In this document: positions 1-30,753 of the stretch, piece by piece
Layout: every line of letters begins with the position of its first letter
How positions within the stretch are numbered: position 1 is the stretch's first letter
Program-made: the position numbers and the translations under genes
NCBI GenBank assembly: GCA_002104945.1
Contig: MCFH01000029.1
Span: 310,001 to 374,000 of the forward strand
From: Piromyces finnis
Taxonomy: Eukaryota; Neocallimastigomycota; Neocallimastigomycetes; Neocallimastigales; Neocallimastigaceae
DNA: 64,000 bases
Direction of reading: 5' to 3'
Notes under the pieces: model-generated
Seen by the model: only the letters and a program-made list of their open reading frames with translations
What the model was told of the DNA's origin: nothing
The model's database searches: none

Positions 1-14
1 AACATTAAATAAAA

Positions 15-1390
15 ATGTCAAAGGAAGAAAGTAAAAATGAAATTCCAAAATTAAAAGATTTCATTTTTGAAAAATTATTAAGTGAAGGTATATATAAATT
101 TATAATACAATGAAATGAATAGAAATTAATAATGTAAAACCAAAAGATAGATAATTTTATATTAAAATTAATTAATTGGTTATAATATATATATAAAGAT
201 ACTAAGGCTCATCGTGTTTTTTTACTTGGAAAATTTAAAAACAGTAGTGAACCAGCAATTTTAAAATTAGAGAAAACACATTTTTCAAAGGAAAATCTTA
301 ATAACATTAATAATTATTTAGAAAAGGAAACAGTATTAGATCATAATGATATTTATACTTGGCTTACTTCTAATATTTCTGGTACATTTAAAGATCCTCA
401 TTTACGTATTCAAATTATTTATCCAGCAACGTCTTTACACATAAAAAAGTATTCTGAACAACCCCGTGTAATTATTAATGAAACCCCAGAACAATATAAA
501 AATATAGTTTTACCATATATAGAAAGTTTACCACCTGAAAGAACAGCTGTGAATATATATTTTTTAAAAAAATTTTTTTTATTTTCAAATATTTTTTATT
601 ATTATTAACATTAATATTAATATTTAATAAGTGGGTTGAAAATATTCTTGAAGGTCGACAAGAAGCTGATAGTCTAATATATAATGATAAGGACTCAGAA
701 ACTGGTTTTATTATTGTACCAGATAGGTAAATAAATTTATATTAAATTATGAAGTTTTATAAAAACTAAAGAAAAGTTAAAATTATGTAACTTTTTATAA
801 TAAAAAAAAGTAAATGGGACAGAACCTTAAATACCTTATATGTTCAATGTATTGTGCATAAAAGAGGTATTCGCTCTGTAAGAGATTTAAGAAGAGAACA
901 TCTACCATTACTTAGAAAAGTATATGAAATAGCTACTACTCTTGTACCAAAAATATATTCTACTGAGTCTGAAAAAATCACAGCTGATCAATTAAAAATA
1001 TATTTCCATTATCAACCATCATATTGTAATGCTTTTCTCTTTTCTTATTTTTAATTAATTTATACATAACTTAGTTTAATAAAACTAACAATTTTTTAAA
1101 ATATTTATTTTTTATTAAATATTAATACCATTGTTTGTTATGTTTTGAAAATTTTAGACCATTTACATATTCATATTACACACATAAATGTAGATGGGGT
1201 AGGCTTATATTTAAGAGATGTTATTGATAACATTACAATGGATGATCAGTTTTATGCTAAAAAGACTATAACATATCAACTTGGAAAGAATCATATCCTA
1301 TATTCATTATTCGAAAAAGCTTATAATAATAAAAGAATTTGTGAATCAATAGAAAAAGAAGAAATTAATAAAAAACCAAAATTACTATGA
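15..1390 (+). CDS. DCPS: Scavenger mRNA decapping enzyme DcpS
   Basis: Spliced model with exons 15-87, 199-548, 632-726, 811-1025 and 1158-1390 (966 nt, 321 aa); every junction is GT-AG and keeps frame. DcpS hydrolyses the m7GpppN cap left after 3'-5' mRNA decay, giving m7GMP, in cytosol and nucleus. Visible family marks are the RDLRREHLPLL segment in exon 4 and the histidine triad YHLHIHITHI. That triad spans the exon 4/5 junction: its Tyr codon is split T|AC. The N-terminal half (AHRVFLLGKF, WVENILEGRQEAD, SKWD) matches the swapped N-terminal domain and cap-binding region. Length is close to the human enzyme (337 aa). The start ATG has only 14 nt of window upstream, so a longer 5' end cannot be excluded, but the N-terminus is short and typical. 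Function is from family knowledge; the exon structure is read directly. Confidence 0.93.
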
Positions 1391-1998
1391 TTTTGAGAAA
1401 GTTGTTTTTTAATTATAAAAAGAATCATAAATAATAAAAATAGCTTTGTTATTTCATTATTATTTTTTATATAATTAATTTGCTTATTTTACTATTAAAA
1501 TATATTAATATATTTAAGTATTCAAACCAAATAAAAAAATACTAATTATTAAGGGTTAGAATAAATATATATACAGTTTTTTTTATAAATATTAATAATA
1601 ATAAATTTATTAATAATAAATTTGATGCATAACTTTTGAATGATTATTTAATAAATATATCCTTATATTTTTTTTTATAAAATTTTTTTAATATTATAAT
1701 ATTTAGAAATATCTTTTTAAATAAATTATAATTATAATTAAAATAAATAAATAAATACTTTAAGTGATAAGAATAATTTCTAAAATAAATTTCATTCATA
1801 AATTTTTATTAGAAATAAATTTTACATATTAAAATTAATGATTAATTATTCAAAAATTAATGATTGCAATTCCATTCAATATATATAAAATATATCTAAA
1901 GTTAAATTATTCATTACATTTACATTTAATTTAATTTATAAAACATACTTTTTTTTTTATTGAGAGAATAAATTCAGGAGAATTTTTTAAATTAAATT
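1391..1998. other. Intergenic, AT-rich, no gene seen
   Basis: About 600 bp between the DcpS stop and the next start codon on the same strand. It holds only A/T-rich low-complexity sequence with no ORF or RNA-like GC island. It should contain the DcpS 3' end and the promoter of the next gene, but no site can be pointed to. Confidence 0.6.
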
Positions 1999-3526
1999 AT
2001 GCAGGCGGGAGGTTCTATTAGGTAAAATAATATAAAATAATATGTAAAAACATTTTATCTTTTATATTATATTCAAACCTTTTTTTTTTTTTTTATACTG
2101 AAAAATATGTTAAAATTAATTTTATATTATTTAATTACTTATATATGTTATCATAATTAATATAAAATTATCCAGAGAGTATATTGATGCAAGGAAAAAA
2201 GGAGGAATAACATGGTAAATTCAATTTAATATTAAATAACAATAGTTAAAATCATTAACATACAAAAATAATATTATAAAAATAAAATAAAATTCATGAT
2301 ACATAATAAATCATTATCATTATCATTATTAATATAATTATTATTAATATAATAATTTTGAAGTATTTATATTAATCTTTAAAATTATTATTTGCTTTGT
2401 TATTAAATAAAATATTCGAACAAATAAATTGACAAGTATTTACTATTTTTAATTTTATCTATATTTATATATAAAATTTTTTTATTAAAAAAATGTTATT
2501 AATATTTTTAAAAGGGATGAATTACGTGCAATTAAAGCAAAAAAAGATGATTCTTCTTTTAATGAAAACCAAATGTTAAAGTACAGAGAGCAACTAGATG
2601 AAGAAAGAGATAGACGTTTGAAAGGATATGGTATAGATGGTGAAAAGAAAAAGAAAAAAGATAATAAAAGAAAAAGAAGTAGTAAAGATAAAAAAAAAGA
2701 TAAAAGAAAAAAAAGATCTAGACATAGTAGACATAGAAGACATAGTAGTAGAAGACATGATAGTAGCAGTGATAGTGACAACAGTTATAGTTCAAGTGAT
2801 AGTTCAAGTGAAAGTTCAAGTGATAGTAATAGTGATAGCGATGAAAGATCTCATAAGTACTATAGAGGAAATAATAATAAAAATAGTTACGATCGTGAAC
2901 ATAATCATAAAAATAAAATGGATATTATTTCACAAAAGAATGAACAAGGTAAAGAGGAAAATAGAAATTCACCATTAGATTCTATACGGCAAGAAAATAA
3001 GATTAATAATGAACAAGATTCTAATATGAAAGTAGATAGTAAAAATGCCATAAGTTTAATGGAAGAAGTAGAAGATGGTGAAATTATATCAAAATCAAAG
3101 GAATCTTTATCTAAAGATATCCAAAAGTCAGAGCACAATTCAAAAAAAAAACATCATAGAAGTAGACAAACAAAAACTAAATATGATACAAGTTCTGACT
3201 CTGACTCTGATTCATCTTATGATTCTGATACAGAATCATCATATGATTATAGTAGATCAAAAAAGAAAAAGAATTATGTAATTATTATCTATTATTATTA
3301 TTAATTAATACAAATATTTTAAATATTATATATTATAACGAAATTCTAAATTATTCTTAATTTTAAATATTTCAAATTTTAGAAAAAACGTAGTCATTCA
3401 ATAGAAAAAAGAAGACATCATCATCATCACCATCATAATAATAATAATAAAAATTCATCTTCAAAAAAAGATAAAGATGAAATGGCTCCACCTGTGCAAC
3501 TTTCTAAATATTTAGGAAGGCATTAA
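1999..3526 (+). CDS. Lys/Arg/Ser-rich nuclear protein, FAM133-like
   Basis: Exons 1999-2021, 2176-2214, 2515-3277 and 3383-3526 (969 nt, 322 aa) join in frame. The N-terminus reads MQAGGSIR-REYIDARKKGGITWDEL, with the Trp codon split TG|G across an intron, followed by a charged helix (MLKYREQLDEERDRRLKGYG). The layout of a short SI..YI segment, a TW-E-L motif, a helix and then a Lys-rich tail resembles FAM133-type proteins. The rest is low complexity: poly-Lys, SRHSRHRRHSS, long Ser/Asp runs and a seven-His stretch, with a more ordered end (MAPPVQLSKYLGRH). Such proteins are usually nuclear and found with spliceosomes. The family link rests on the first 60 residues only, so the function is tentative. 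It could equally be another RS-like splicing accessory factor. No catalytic domain is visible. Confidence 0.6.
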
Positions 3527-3590
3527 TAGTTTTTTAATTAATTTCAATTTTATTATAAAATTTATTTCAAATTTTAGATTTTAAAAATTG

Positions 3591-3624
<34 letters not shown>

Positions 3625-4162
3625 ACATTACAAAATATTTATTAATAATCAATAAAAAATTAAAATCATTTATATATATATATATAATAAAAGATATATT
3701 GCAGAAAATAATGTCAATAAGTAAAAATAAGTTTATTTTTTGTATGAATATTTGATATCAATAATTTTAAAATAAAAACTAAATTGTCATTAAATCTTGA
3801 AATTTAGCAAATATTTTAATAATCAAGTTATTAAATATAAAAATTTGCAATTTAATTCGATATTATTGCCATTTCTATGTAATTATATATTAAAACTTTT
3901 AAACGAAAAATTTATTTTATTTTATTTTACTTTATTTATTATTATTTTTTATTACTTAATTTTGTTATTTTATTTTGCTATTTCCCATAATTGATAATTG
4001 TTTGAATTATTGTTGATTTTTATGTACTTTATTTTTATATATATATTATGATAATTATTTATTAAAGTGATGAATGATTTTTTTATTTATACATTATTAT
4101 TAATATGTATTTGTTTTTTTTTAAAAAAAAATTTTTTTGTAAAATATTTAGTTGTTATATAT
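3527..4162. repeat. Convergent intergenic region with A29 tract
   Basis: This is the region between two converging genes. It contains an uninterrupted run of 29 A at 3591-3619, a short TA repeat near 3671-3688, and otherwise AT-rich sequence. The small open frame around 3797-3994 is Leu/Phe/Ile/Tyr only, as expected from random AT-rich DNA. I see no gene here. Confidence 0.6.
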
Positions 4163-5968
<1,806 letters not shown>

Positions 5969-6610
5969 TTTGATTAGTATTTCTTTTAATTAAATGATTT
6001 ACTATTACACATATATTAAATTTATTCGTGCAAATGTGTATGTATTTTTAAAATAAAAAGCATTAAACAATAATAATTTATAAAAATAAAATTTTAATTA
6101 TTTATTTTTCAAATTAATTGATAAATGTTAATTATATTCTATAATACTATATATTTATTATTGATAATTATGTTTTACAGATTAACTTATATAATTAAAA
6201 TATTACTTTCTTATTTTTAATTTGTTTTTTATTTTTTTAATTTTTCTACTTTTGCTTTTTTATACAGAAATATAAAAATTTGAAAAAAGAAAAAAAAAAT
6301 TGTTTTATTTAATATAAAAAATATAATTAATTAATAATTATTTCATAATTAAATTTATATAATTTATATAATTTATATTAAATTTATAGTGTAATTAAAA
6401 ATGTAATATCCATTTTTTATTTCTATTTTTTATATCCTTTTTTCTTACATTTAATTATAAATATGTATGTATTATGTATACATATTCAAGAAATGTTTCA
6501 ATTTATACAGAAATATATAATTATAATTTATTTAAAAATCTTTAAAAAACCTACAATTCTATTAATATATACATGAAAATAATTGATAAAAACTTTTCTA
6601 TATTTAATAA
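5969..6610. other. Intergenic, AT-rich, no gene seen
   Basis: This region lies between the proteasome start codon and the stop of the next minus-strand gene. It is AT-rich with short A and T runs, and shows no ORF, tRNA or structured RNA. It should hold the proteasome promoter; I could not identify an element. Confidence 0.55.
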
Positions 6611-8543
6611 TCAATTTGAACTTGATGCATCATCATCACCATAATCCTGGCATATTTGATTGAGTGCATTGCTGTTATTGTTTGATTGATCATTGTTTTT
6701 ATGTTCCATTTTATTATTAGATTTCTTATTAATCCCTATATTTTTTGATAATGAAATTTCTTTATAAAGTGGAATTACTTGCGTCCTTTGTGTATACGGA
6801 ACTAATATAGAAGTAGAAGAATTATCTTTGTCATTATTATTTTTTTGTTGGATATTAATTATATTCATTTTTAAATTTGCAAGGGATTTTAATTTTGCTT
6901 CTCGTTTTGATTTTTTAGAATTTTTATATATGTTCATATTACTGTTATTTTTGCTAGTATTCTTTCTTTTCTTATTATTATTTTCAAATATTGATGAACT
7001 TTGAATTTCTAACTTTCTTTGGTTTGATTTATCAATTGTAGTATCTATTTGTTTTATATATTAGATATTAATATATTAGTATCTTTATACAATTTTTTAT
7101 TATATAATAATACTATTATATTAATTATTTACAAATACCTCCTTTAAATGCTTGTTTTGCCTTCATCTTATCTTCTTCTATTTCTGGTAATATTTCAATA
7201 GATAATAAATGTTTGTCTTTGAACTCTTGGTCTATTTCTTTCTGTTGATTTTCTTTTTTTTTTCTTTCCTTTATTTATTTATTTATTTATTATCTTTATT
7301 ATTATTATATAATGTTTAATTTATAAATTATATTTTATCAAAAACTTACTCTAAAGCTCTTTCTTATAATATATGAAGAAGTATATGGATCTTTCCATTG
7401 TCTTTCACTAAGATTCTATTTATTTCTATAAATTAAAAAGTTTTTCTTACAAAATATATATATATATTTACTTTTTAATTAATATCAATATATATATAAT
7501 AATTACTTGTAATTGAGTTAATAATGGAATTGATTCTTCAGCTTTTTTCTTGTTTTTCAATTCATTTTCTAATTTATAAAAAGCATTTGATTCAAGTACT
7601 TCTTTTTCCTTTTCATCTATTTTAATATAAATTTTAATAAATACCTATAACTATAGTATATATAATTATATTTTCTTTTACCTGTTAATGCAATTGAACC
7701 ATTTTCTTTCGGATCCCAATCTTCAAATTTTCTTCTTGCACCACTTACAATAACATATTCAGTATTCTAATAATATAATAAACATTTTTAATTACATTTT
7801 TAAAATACTTAATTTAATAAAGTTACTAACCTTTGGATCTGTATGAATTTCAATCCAATTACTACATAAATGACATTTCATTCGAAAACTAAAAATTGGA
7901 GTTGAATAATACATTCCGATTTTTTTCTTTTCAGCATTATATCTGTTTCCTGTTTATTTATTTATTTTTTTAAAAAAATAGAAAAAAAAAAAAAAAAAAA
8001 AAAAAAAAAGAAAAAATATATATACAATAATAAGTTAAAACAGTTTTATTCTATTTTTGATATTCTTGTCAAATCAGACTCTTACCTTGTGTAATATAAT
8101 TACTACACCCTTCACATTTTATATTATAAGGAAGTTCAAAACTAATATTTAATTAAACAAAAAAAGAAATAAAATATACATTAATTTATATTTAATTGTA
8201 TTTAATTATTATAAATATCTCAATTTAATTATAATATCTAATAATAAGCTTTATTATTACTTTCATTTACCGAACAATTAAAATTCCTTGCTCTAGTTTC
8301 CTTGCTCTATCTCTATATGGATGTTGCCCGACATATTTATTAATAGAACCCTATTTAGTATTAATTAAAATACAGAATGTAGTAATAATAAATGATTGTC
8401 CATTATATAAAGTTAAATACAGATATTTAAAATAATGATTATTAAAATATACTTTTAATATTAAATATTAATAAATATTAATATACTTTTGAAGGATCCC
8501 AATCTGGTGGATAATATTTATTTGTAGCTTTTCTTTCAGCCAT
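6611..8543 (-). CDS. YJU2B: CCDC130/YJU2B (CWC16 family) splicing factor
   Basis: Exons 8543-8487, 8350-8271, 8141-8086, 7949-7831, 7766-7682, 7616-7507, 7415-7350, 7268-7139 and 7044-6611 (1137 nt, 378 aa). The N-terminus [19 protein letters not shown], the segment [20 protein letters not shown] and [24 protein letters not shown] are signature CWC16 sequence. A four-Cys zinc site is present as CEGC (in the CEGCSNY segment) and CHLC (in MKCHLCSNW). [11 protein letters not shown] and MKAKQAFKG continue the family core; the last exon is Asn/Lys-rich and variable. CWC16 proteins (yeast Yju2; human YJU2, YJU2B) act in spliceosome activation and branching. The motifs favour the CCDC130/YJU2B branch over Yju2 proper. 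Splicing of exon 8 next to a poly-A run is the only place with more than one AG candidate; the chosen one alone keeps frame. Confidence 0.93.
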
Positions 8544-8703
8544 TTATTTAAATAATTACTTTAAAAAAGAAAGAAGCAATATCATTATAATATTATAATT
8601 ATTAATAATAATATTAAATATTAATTAAATTTGTGCATTAATTGGAATTTTATTTTAATAATAATTAAACTTAATATATTTAAATTATTTAAGAACGAAT
8701 AGT

Positions 8704-8751
<48 letters not shown>

Positions 8752-9328
8752 TTTTAACTTACATAAATATTTCTTTTTCTATAATTAAATTATAAATTTG
8801 TATTTGTAATTTATTTAATTTTATTATAATAAACGAATAACCTCTTATCCTATTAATAAAAATATATTCGATATTACCGATATTACATAAATAAGTCAAT
8901 AATAAAATAATAATAAAAAAGAAGCTATTACTATAGTTTTAACTTTTAACTTTTATTTTATACTTATTTATAAGAAAAGAAATAATAGGTAAATATAAAG
9001 TATACAAGTATTATTTATTTAATTTCATTTAATTACAATATTTAGCTTTATTATATTTTTGTTTTTATTAAATGATTAATACACAAATAATAATAAATAA
9101 ATGAAATTAAAAGGTAAATTATATGAATTTGTATTCTTAAATATAATTATAGATTTAATTTTTTATTTTTTTTTAAATTATTAAATAATATAATATTCTT
9201 TTTTATTATACTATTTAATATAATAAAAGAATATTGAATGAATATAATAAAAATTATAAAAACTTATATATATTAACTTTATTGTTTTTATAATTTTATT
9301 TCAATAAATTTTAATTGATTAAAAAGAA
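8544..9328. repeat. Divergent promoter region with A44 tract
   Basis: This is the intergenic region between the divergently transcribed YJU2B (-) and ALG12 (+) genes. It contains a run of 44 A at 8706-8749. The rest is AT-rich with no ORF. Long poly(dA:dT) in a divergent promoter would be expected to exclude nucleosomes; that is general knowledge, not something shown here. Confidence 0.6.
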
Positions 9329-10996
9329 ATGAATTGTTGGGATTTCTTTTTATTTATAGTTATGGTCACATATATTATTATGTGTCCATACACCAAAGTC
9401 GAGGAAAGCTTTAATCTTCAAGCAACTCACGATATATTAATTTATGGAGTAAAAGATATTTCTAAATATGATCATTTTGAATTTCCAGGTGTTGTTCCAA
9501 GAACATTTGTTGGATCTTTAATTTTATCAGGTATGGTTTATCCATTTAAGAATTTATTATTTTTCTTATCAAACGGAGTCAGTCAAGAAAAATACGATGT
9601 TATTTTTGGATATGTAAATAAATATCTTTATAGGTACATTCCAAATTTCCCAAAAACAATCAACCCTGAAATATTCCAAAATAAATTTATTCTTCAATAT
9701 GCAACACGTATTGCTTTAGCATTTTTGGTTGTTTATTCTTTTTCAAAACTTCGTAAATCTGTAGAAAAAACATGGAGTAAAGAAGCTGGTAATTTTATGA
9801 TCTTATTAACTTCTGTACAATTCTATATTCCATTTTGGGGTTCACGTACTTTACCAAATACATTTGCTTTAATATTTACTAATATCGCTTTGTCATACTG
9901 GATATTAAAAACTACAAGAAAGAAAACTACTAATAGAGAAAATAGAATTTATGAAAGAAAGAGAAGCTATTTGGTTATATTTATTCTTACATTTACTACT
10001 GTTGTTTTTAGAATTGAAATTGCCTTATTAGCTATTCCAATATTCCTTTTAGAAATAAAAAATAAAAAAATTACTTGGATACGCTTAATCATTATCGGCT
10101 TAATATCAACTTTGATTTCTATTGGTATTACTGTTGGAATTGATTCATATTTCTGGGGAAAATTAATTTGGCCAGAGGGTTCCGTTTTCCAATTCAATAT
10201 TATTAATAATGGTAGTGTTAATTATGGAATTTCACCATGGTACAATTATTTAACTATTCACATTCCAAAATTATGTACTATAGCAATTCCATTTGCTTTA
10301 TACGCTTTTTATGAAAAACCAAGAATTAGACGTTTATTAACACCAGTTATATTTTATGTTTTAGTATACTCATTTTTACCACACAAAGAAACAAGATTTA
10401 TTTTTTACATAGTTCCGCTTATTAATATTGCAGGAGCAGTTGGTTTATATTATATTCACAATTCAAGTGTATACTCAGTTACAAAAAAGTTAATTTACTA
10501 TTCAACTATACTTTTAATTGCTGTAAATTTAGTTATTTCAGGTTTAATGGCTTATATTTCATCCTTCAATTACCCAGGTGGTTATGCTCTTAAAGCTATG
10601 AATAAACTTGAATTACCAAGTAAAGAAATTAAGCTTCATATTGGTGTTTTCTCTGCTCAAACTGGGGCTTCTAGATTTGGACAAATTCATAATAAATGGA
10701 TTTATGATAAAGATGAATCTTTACAAACCCGTCAACAATTTATCGATAAGAATTATCAATATGCTTTAGTTCTTCAACCACATTTTCATAGTAGTAAACA
10801 ATGGGAAATTGAAACATCAATTGATGCATTATTAGGCGTAACTTTAACAAAAGACTATAAAAAAATTATTGAAGATATTAAATCATGCATTGCTGAAAAA
10901 AACATAAAAAAATGTATTCCATTTAAAATCCACAAAGGCAAAAAAATATATATTATTAAAAGAAAACCTGAAACACCAGTTGTTATTGAAGAATGA
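9329..10996 (+). CDS. ALG12: ALG12 alpha-1,6-mannosyltransferase
   Basis: Single exon, 555 aa, close to yeast Alg12 (551 aa). It adds the eighth mannose, in alpha-1,6 linkage from dolichyl-phosphate mannose, to the lipid-linked Man7GlcNAc2 oligosaccharide in the ER lumen (GT22 family). The N-terminus shows the strongly conserved [17 protein letters not shown], then [48 protein letters not shown] and LPHKETRFI follow in the expected order. Between them lie many hydrophobic segments consistent with a polytopic ER membrane protein. It is the only large gene in the window with no intron, while its neighbours have 9 and 16 exons. Codon use looks like the other conserved genes here. It ends about 750 bp from the convergent TRS120 stop. 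Confidence 0.96.
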   Translation: MNCWDFFLFIVMVTYIIMCPYTKVEESFNLQATHDILIYGVKDISKYDHFEFPGVVPRTFVGSLILSGMVYPFKNLLFFLSNGVSQEKYDVIFGYVNKYLYRYIPNFPKTINPEIFQNKFILQYATRIALAFLVVYSFSKLRKSVEKTWSKEAGNFMILLTSVQFYIPFWGSRTLPNTFALIFTNIALSYWILKTTRKKTTNRENRIYERKRSYLVIFILTFTTVVFRIEIALLAIPIFLLEIKNKKITWIRLIIIGLISTLISIGITVGIDSYFWGKLIWPEGSVFQFNIINNGSVNYGISPWYNYLTIHIPKLCTIAIPFALYAFYEKPRIRRLLTPVIFYVLVYSFLPHKETRFIFYIVPLINIAGAVGLYYIHNSSVYSVTKKLIYYSTILLIAVNLVISGLMAYISSFNYPGGYALKAMNKLELPSKEIKLHIGVFSAQTGASRFGQIHNKWIYDKDESLQTRQQFIDKNYQYALVLQPHFHSSKQWEIETSIDALLGVTLTKDYKKIIEDIKSCIAEKNIKKCIPFKIHKGKKIYIIKRKPETPVVIEE

Positions 10997-11177
10997 TTTT
11001 ATTAATATTTACAATATTTAATTTCTAAAATATTTAATTTCTAAAATAATAATAAAAAAAATAAAAATCATTATATTATTATTAATTAGTATTATTAATA
11101 TTCGTCATGTAACTCTTTTTCATAATTAATAACAATATTTTTTTTTTAAATTAAATTTATTCCTTCAATAAAATACC

Positions 11178-11228
<51 letters not shown>

Positions 11229-11464
11229 AAAAAAAAAGAAAATATTAATAGATTATATTATTTATATTATTTATATTATATTTAGTTATTTATAAAATAT
11301 ATTTATTAATAAAAATAATTCATTAATTTATACATATAAATTATTTATTAATTTATTTATTTATATATTTATTTATTTATTTATTTATTAATTTATTTAT
11401 TTATTTATTTATTAATTTATTTATTTATTTATTTATTTATTAATTTATTTATATATTTATATAT

Positions 11465-11531
<67 letters not shown>

Positions 11532-11747
11532 CTTTATTTTTAATGTTATTACTATTTCTTTTACATAATTCTATATATATTAAATGTAAAATAAAAAAAA
11601 TAATAATAATAAAACAAAAATAAAAATAAAATTGGAAAAGAAAAAAGAATAATTATATCAGAATAAAAAGAATTTTTATGTTTTATTATTATTATCTATA
11701 AAAATTATATTTATAAAATATGTTTATTAAAATAAATATTTTAATTA
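10997..11747. repeat. Convergent intergenic: A43 tract and TTTA array
   Basis: This is the region between the ALG12 and TRS120 stops. A run of about 43 A at 11184-11226 is followed by an imperfect TTTA array of roughly 190 bp (11342-11531) interrupted by TTAA and ATAT units. Both probably lie in or near the 3' UTRs. No ORF and no RNA gene is visible. Confidence 0.8.
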
Positions 11748-17889
<6,142 letters not shown>

Positions 17890-19163
17890 TTTGTTTAAAC
17901 TTCAATAATAATGATGATGATGATAATAATAATAGTTTATTTATTTATTTATTTAGTATGATATTACAAAAATAAGCAAAAATAATAATTATTATATATA
18001 AAATTAAATCAGCATTATCTAAATTTATTTTTATTTACAGTATACAATTATATATTAATATTCTATATCAAATTTATTAATAAAATTATTGTTTATTTAT
18101 TATTTATATTTTTCTAATTGATTTTAATTCTAAAAAAAGGAAAAATATATATTTATATTTGAAAATAAATTCATTTTATCTTTTAAATTGTAAAAGTTGA
18201 TTTTTGTTTTATAGCTACCGTATAAAAATAATATAATAGTAAGTATTATTTTAAGAAAAATAACCATTTATAATTAATTAATTCTAGACAAATTATATTA
18301 ATATTTATATTTATATTTATGTTTATGTTTATATTTATTATTTATTTTTTTTTTTTAATTCAAATCCATTATTTATATATTAATAAATATTGCTTATATT
18401 TTATATATGGAATTTTAAAATAATGTTATAGATTGTTAAATGAAAAATCTTATTTTTATACATTCTTCAAATAATGAATGAGCTCAATTATTATTTTTCT
18501 TTTTAAAGTTTATAATCATCAAGTTTTTTAATAAAATCTTGAAATTTTGCTTAAAACAAAAAAATATAAAATATTAAATAAAGTTTAAATATTAAAGAAA
18601 TTATTTATTTATTTTATTATTTTATTAATACATATTATATTAAAAATCAATAATTCATTGCTTATAAATATTATAGGTATTATCCAAATTATTGTATAAA
18701 GTTTGATGATTAAATCATGTTATTTTCATATGATTGATATTCAATATTAACTAATAAAAATTTTAATTTATATACTCATATACATATTTATTTATTTATT
18801 TGTTTGTTTATTTATTTATTTATTTATTTTAATTCATTTATATATAATATATAATGTTTCTTTTTTTTTTTTTTTTAATTAATTTGGATTATTTAAGGAA
18901 TTTATTCTTTACTATTTCAAAAGTTTAAATAATTTGAAATGCTTAAATATAATTAAAAATAAAATCAATAATAAATTTAGATTAATAATAATAATATTTT
19001 TATTGCTTGATAATATAAAATTAAATAATAGATTATTATAATTTATATCATTAAATAAAATAATTAATTAAAATATAATTTTTATATCTATAACTAAAAT
19101 ACAAGTATATGTAATGACAATATATATAATGATAATTAAGTAAATAAAATTTTATAAAATAAA
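17890..19163. other. Divergent intergenic region
   Basis: About 1.27 kb lies between the starts of TRS120 (-) and the giant Asn-rich gene (+). It is AT-rich, with short TTTA runs near 17937 and 18785 and a T13 run near 18860. I see no ORF, tRNA or structured RNA. It should carry both promoters. Confidence 0.55.
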
Positions 19164-29239
<10,076 letters not shown>

Positions 29240-29926
29240 TAATATGTTTTAATATACCCATATTTTAATTAATATTAATATTTTTTAAATTCATATACTC
29301 TCTATATAAGATTTAGATATATACATAACTATTAATATTTTTATTTTTTTTTTTTGTCATTATCATTTCTATTATTAAATATTTATTTATTAAAACCGTA
29401 TTTATTTATTAACATTTTTAATATAGATATTAGATTTTCAGTAATAATTTTTTTATTACTATATTAATAATTTAAATTGTATTTAATGAATACTAATTAT
29501 TAACTAATAAAATAATACATTCTAATTAATAATATAATTATTATTATGTTTATGTTTATGTTTATTCTAAGGTATCACCATACATTATAACATGTTATTT
29601 AAAATTGAGTATTTACTTTTCCTTTTATTTTAACACTAGCTACATTTCAACTTTCATACATTCAATATTGATTTTTATTCTCTTTAAATATTTTAATAAT
29701 ATAAATAATTTACTTAACTACCTTTTATTTGCCTTTATTATTTTTTGTTATTAGATAATCTTTCTTTACCTTTTTCTTTTTGTTTATTTGATTAATCACG
29801 AATCCAAACACAAATTTCTTTTTGATATTAGTATGAATAACAAATTAATACACTTTACATCAAGTAAAAAATTTAAAACTAAAAATGAAAATTACAGTTA
29901 ATATAATTCTATAACATTTTATTTAT
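29240..29926. other. Convergent intergenic, no gene seen
   Basis: About 690 bp between the giant gene's stop and the RPS7 stop. It is AT-rich with a short GTTTAT run near 29550. It should contain both 3' ends. Confidence 0.55.
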
Positions 29927-30753
29927 TTATTCTTGACTAACTGGGAATTCGAAAATGGCCTCCTTTCCTGTTAATTTCTTGTAAACAGTTGAGAAAGTTT
30001 CAAGCTTGTATTCTAAATATGTACTGTCTTTTTTGTCGAGGAATCTTTTATTTTAAATATTATAAATATAATCATTATTTTATTTAATTTATTTTTTTTC
30101 TTTTTTTTTTTTTTTTTTTTTACATTTAAAAATATAAAGATAATACATATAATCTATATAATAAAATAAATAAACTTACATCTTAATAATTTTAGAACCA
30201 TCAACTTTAATCTTTGTTCTCTTACCAACAATTTCAGTTGGATATACAATATCTTCAAGAATATTTTCATGGACTTGAATAAGAGTTCTAGATCTTGGAC
30301 GAGCTTGTTTAACACGACTACCCTTAGCTGGCTTTTGCATAATTCTACGTTGAGCTACAAGTAAAACATGACTATCAGAAAATTTCTTTTCTAATTCACG
30401 AATAAGACGTGATTGAACCTTTTGAAATTGTTTAAGAAGTGGAACTGGAACAAAAATAACAATAGCTTTTCTACCATGCCCAATTTCAAGCTTTTTATAA
30501 TTAATTTATATGAATTAATTATATTTTAATATAAGCAATATAAGCATATATATTATATTATAAGATAAAGTATTTTTAATTTAATTTTACGTTTGATAAT
30601 TACTTCTTTAGCAGCACTAAATTGTAAGCCTTTAAGATCAGCCTTTAATTCAGTAATATTTTTTTCCATATCACTAATACATTGGGCAATCTTAAGTTCA
30701 AGTGCATCTGGTTCTTGACCAACAGGTTTTATAATCTTGTTATTTATAGACAT
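29927..30753 (-). CDS. RPS7: 40S ribosomal protein S7 (eS7)
   Basis: Exons 30753-30604, 30490-30180 and 30044-29927 (579 nt, 192 aa; yeast eS7 is 190 aa). eS7 is a small-subunit protein needed for 18S rRNA maturation. Recognisable segments are [75 protein letters not shown] and the end [20 protein letters not shown]. For intron 1 two GT sites lie 13 nt apart. Only the upstream one (exon ending AAKE) keeps frame into LEIGHG; the downstream one gives an early stop. A GTG six bases before the ATG is in frame but is not needed as a start. A 14-bp promoter motif shared with RPL43 lies about 120 bp upstream. Confidence 0.96.

Noticed and set aside
2485-3281. Open frames overlapping the FAM133-like gene in other frames
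   Set aside because: They come from low-complexity AGA/AAA/AGT codons. Only the frame with the spliced N- and C-termini is conserved-looking.
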